DNA from: Porphyromonadaceae bacterium UBA2720 | Lineage (GTDB): Bacteria; Bacteroidota; Bacteroidia; Bacteroidales; Muribaculaceae | NCBI GenBank assembly: GCA_002353885.1 | Contig: DEKO01000194.1 | Location: 1,564-9,760, forward strand | Direction: 5' to 3' | DNA length: 8,197 bases | Shown here: positions 6,718 through 8,197 of the stretch, in pieces | Layout of the letters: the number at the start of each line of letters is the position of its first letter | Numbering within the stretch: the first letter of the stretch is position 1 | The notes under the pieces: model-generated | Told to the model about the DNA's origin: nothing | Seen by the model: the letters and a program-made list of their open reading frames with translations, nothing else | Database searches by the model: none | Translations under genes and position numbers: made by a program

Positions 6718-7723
6718 CACATTATACATCACCACTCCTGAGTCCTATATCAGCAAGGATGGCAACAACTTGGTGGTCAGCGTCAAGCAGGAGGAAGTGT
6801 TCAGGATACCCGCGATCAACGTCGAGGGGGTGATCACATTTGGCTATATGGGAGCCAGCCCTGGCGCGATGAAGTTGTGTGCCGACAGTGGCATAGCTCT
6901 GTCATTCTTGTCACCCAATGGCCGCTTCATCGGTCGGCTGCAAGGGCCGGTGCAAGGCAACGTCTTGTTACGCAAGGCGCAATACCACTTTGCCGATGAT
7001 GTCGACAAATCGTTGCACATCAGCCGAAACATCATTGCCGCCAAGATCCAGAATTATCGTGCAGTCTTGCGCCGGCACATCCGCGACTATGGTGCTAACC
7101 CTGTGCTTGAACACGCCACCCAGCAACTTGAGCGGTTCAAAGCGACAGCACTGCGTAGCCATGACGCACAGGAGCTGCTTGGCCAAGAAGGCATTGCGGC
7201 AAATGCCTACTTTGACGTTTTTCCGGAACTCATCCTCAACCAGAAGTCAGAGTTCCCCTTTGCCGGCCGCAACCGTCGTCCCCCACGAGATGCGGTCAAT
7301 GCCATGCTGTCGCTGGCCTACACGCTACTGGCGCACGACATGACAGCCGCCCTTGATGCCGTAGGGCTAGACCCATACGTCGGTGTCTACCACCGGCTGC
7401 GCCCTGGCCGGGCCTCGCTGGCACTGGACTTGATAGAAGAGCTGCGAGCCTATCTGGGCGACAGGCTGGTCCTGTCGCTAATCAACCGCAGGCAAGTCTC
7501 ACCCACCGACTTCATCGCCCAGGGCGACGATGGCGTCGTGATGACTGACAACGGCCGGCGAGCCTTCATCAGCGCATGGCAGAATCGCAAACGCGAGACC
7601 ATGACCCACCCCTATCTGCAAGAGAAGATACCCGTTGGACTGATTCCGCATGTCCAGGCGATGTTGTTTGCCAGATTTCTGAGGAACGACCTCGACGATT
7701 ATCCGGTTTTCTTAATCAAATGA
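6701..7723 (+). CDS. cas1: CRISPR integrase Cas1 (type I-C)
   Basis: Cas1 is the metal-dependent integrase that joins new spacers to the leader-end repeat, acting as two dimers bridged by Cas2. The 340-residue protein has an N-terminal beta domain (MRKLLNTLYITTPESYISKDG) and the conserved GYMGASPGAMKLCADSGIALSFL block. The C-terminal helical catalytic domain contains E163 in GQEGIAANAYF, FAGRNRRPPRDAVNAMLSLAY, and H231 in VYHRLRPGR followed by the acidic SLALDLIEEL (D243, E246, E247). These supply the Glu-His-acidic metal site. Length matches I-C Cas1. The ATG lies inside the 3' end of cas4 (17-nt overlap), so translation is probably coupled. The gene is intact. Confidence 0.97.
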   Translation: MRKLLNTLYITTPESYISKDGNNLVVSVKQEEVFRIPAINVEGVITFGYMGASPGAMKLCADSGIALSFLSPNGRFIGRLQGPVQGNVLLRKAQYHFADDVDKSLHISRNIIAAKIQNYRAVLRRHIRDYGANPVLEHATQQLERFKATALRSHDAQELLGQEGIAANAYFDVFPELILNQKSEFPFAGRNRRPPRDAVNAMLSLAYTLLAHDMTAALDAVGLDPYVGVYHRLRPGRASLALDLIEELRAYLGDRLVLSLINRRQVSPTDFIAQGDDGVVMTDNGRRAFISAWQNRKRETMTHPYLQEKIPVGLIPHVQAMLFARFLRNDLDDYPVFLIK

Positions 7724-7726
7724 TCC

Positions 7727-8017
7727 ATGTACATATTAGTGACCTACGATGTAGAGACAACAAGCAGCGAGGGGCAGAAACGCCTGCGACAAGTGGCCAA
7801 GCAATGCAAGAACTATGGTCGCCGTGTGCAGAATTCAGTCTTTGAGTGCGAAGTCACTGAGGCACAATTCACGATGCTTAAAGCTGCCCTGACCGACATC
7901 ATTGCCCCTGAGAGCGACAGCATCCGTTTCTATCACCTGAGCAAGAACCAGAACAAGCGTGTGATATCGATTGGAAAACAAACAACCTACGACATTGACG
8001 CGCCACTGATTATCTGA
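7727..8017 (+). CDS. cas2: CRISPR adaptation protein Cas2
   Basis: Cas2 forms the central dimer that bridges two Cas1 dimers in the spacer-integration complex. The 96-residue ferredoxin-like protein starts MYILVTYDVET, with D8 at the end of strand beta-1. It continues with RLRQVAKQCKNYGRRVQNSVFECEVT and SDSIRFYHL, the usual order of Cas2 motifs, and closes with a short tail (YDIDAPLII) as in I-C relatives. The start is 3 nt after the cas1 stop, so the two are almost certainly co-translated. It is the last gene before the leader and array. No damage is seen. Confidence 0.97.
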   Translation: MYILVTYDVETTSSEGQKRLRQVAKQCKNYGRRVQNSVFECEVTEAQFTMLKAALTDIIAPESDSIRFYHLSKNQNKRVISIGKQTTYDIDAPLII

Positions 8018-8177
8018 GTGCGAACCAGAAACGTTGCATCAACTGCTAGAGTTTCGCATCAGCTGATACAGAGAGCATTACAGCACCCACACCGACCTCG
8101 CGAACGAACCTTCACAATATAGGTTCGCATTTTGCGTTATATAATTAATTGTAAACTAATCTGAAAGACATGCAACA
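8018..8177 (+). promoter_or_regulatory. CRISPR leader
   Basis: This 160-bp non-coding stretch lies between cas2 and the first repeat, the normal place for a leader. It becomes AT-rich towards the array (8137-8160). It holds a direct repeat matching at 9 of 10 positions, GCATCAACTG (8036-8045) and GCATCAGCTG (8056-8065). GCGAAC recurs at 8020-8025 and 8100-8105, and TGCGAACC (8019-8026) is the exact inverse of GGTTCGCA (8122-8129). A TATAAT at 8140-8145 and a TTTG at 8131-8134 are possible promoter parts, but no perfect TAnnTTTG box is present, so I cannot place the array promoter. Leader function is inferred from position. Confidence 0.8.
8105..8127. other. Perfect 7-bp inverted repeat in the leader
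   Basis: CGAACCT (8105-8111) and AGGTTCG (8121-8127) form a perfect 7-bp stem around a 9-nt AT-rich loop, followed by a short T-run (8130-8133). It could weakly end cas-operon transcription before the array, act as a protein-binding site for adaptation, or be incidental. The T-run is too short for a confident intrinsic terminator. Confidence 0.55.
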
Positions 8178-8197
8178 GTCGCGCCCCACGTGGGCGC
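8178..8197 (+). CRISPR. First repeat of a type I-C CRISPR array (cut by the window end)
   Basis: The last 20 bases begin GTCGC and read as the 5' part of a type I-C repeat: stem arms GCGCCC (8181-8186) and GGGCGC (8192-8197) around the 5-nt loop CACGT. Type I-C repeats are usually about 32 nt and end in a GTGGATTGAAAC-like tail, which would supply the 5' handle of the crRNA. The missing 12 bases fit that exactly. Position just after cas2 and a leader supports the call and gives transcription from left to right. No spacer or second repeat is visible, so the existence of a full array is inferred. Confidence 0.85.

Noticed and set aside
6918..7343. Plus-strand open frame of 141 codons inside cas1
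   Set aside because: Out-of-frame reading of conserved cas1 sequence, with low-complexity composition and no family motif.
7576..7845. Plus-strand open frame spanning the cas1-cas2 junction
   Set aside because: Overlaps the conserved ends of both genes in another frame; no independent support.
8105..8134. Intrinsic terminator after cas2
   Set aside because: The stem is only 7 bp with a 9-nt loop and the T-run is short; kept only as an inverted repeat in the leader.
1..8197. A new or hybrid defence system hidden among the cas genes
   Set aside because: All intergenic gaps in the operon are 17 nt or less and every gene matches a known I-C component, leaving no room for an extra gene.

Overview
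The window holds a complete type I-C (Dvulg) CRISPR-Cas locus read left to right: cas3, cas5c, cas8c (with a likely internal cas11c start), cas7c, cas4, cas1, cas2, then a leader of about 160 bp and the first 20 bases of a CRISPR array, where the window ends. All seven main genes are on the + strand, in the standard I-C order, intact, and close to normal family length. I see no extra or unknown gene inserted in the cassette.

Organism: most likely a member of the Bacteroidota, probably Bacteroidales. The starts of cas3, cas5c and cas7c lack a Shine-Dalgarno sequence and instead sit behind AT-rich stretches. The region upstream of cas3 holds four perfect matches to the Bacteroidota -7 box TAnnTTTG. 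The intergenic DNA also has the palindromic and heptamer-repeat texture often seen between Bacteroidales genes. The coding DNA looks clearly more GC-rich than the 5' flank. Genus cannot be told.

Layout: (1) Positions 1-564 are non-coding, with a 109-bp palindromic repeat element (127-235), two short heptamer tandem repeats, and several promoter-like boxes before cas3. (2) 565-2727 encodes the Cas3 nuclease-helicase. (3) 2736-6031 encodes Cascade/I-C: Cas5c (crRNA processing and 5'-handle binding), Cas8c (PAM recognition, large subunit), a probable separately translated Cas11c small subunit, and Cas7c (backbone). (4) 6049-8017 is the adaptation module cas4-cas1-cas2. (5) 8018-8177 is the leader, and the first repeat starts at 8178. 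Gaps and overlaps between genes are short (-17 to +17 nt), consistent with one operon.

How it works, from known type I-C biology: Cas4-Cas1-Cas2 trim and integrate PAM-flanked spacers at the leader end. The array transcript is cut by Cas5c within the repeat. Cas5c, Cas7c, Cas8c and Cas11c form the surveillance complex. Cas3 is recruited to unwind and degrade target DNA.

This is a known system, not a new one. The points worth a second look are inside it: (a) an unusually clear sequence signature for an internal Cas11c start; (b) a Cas5c whose active-site positions, by motif alignment to Bacillus halodurans Cas5d, read Phe/Lys/Tyr instead of Tyr/Lys/His; (c) the palindromic element and clustered -7 boxes upstream of cas3; (d) repeat structure in the leader.
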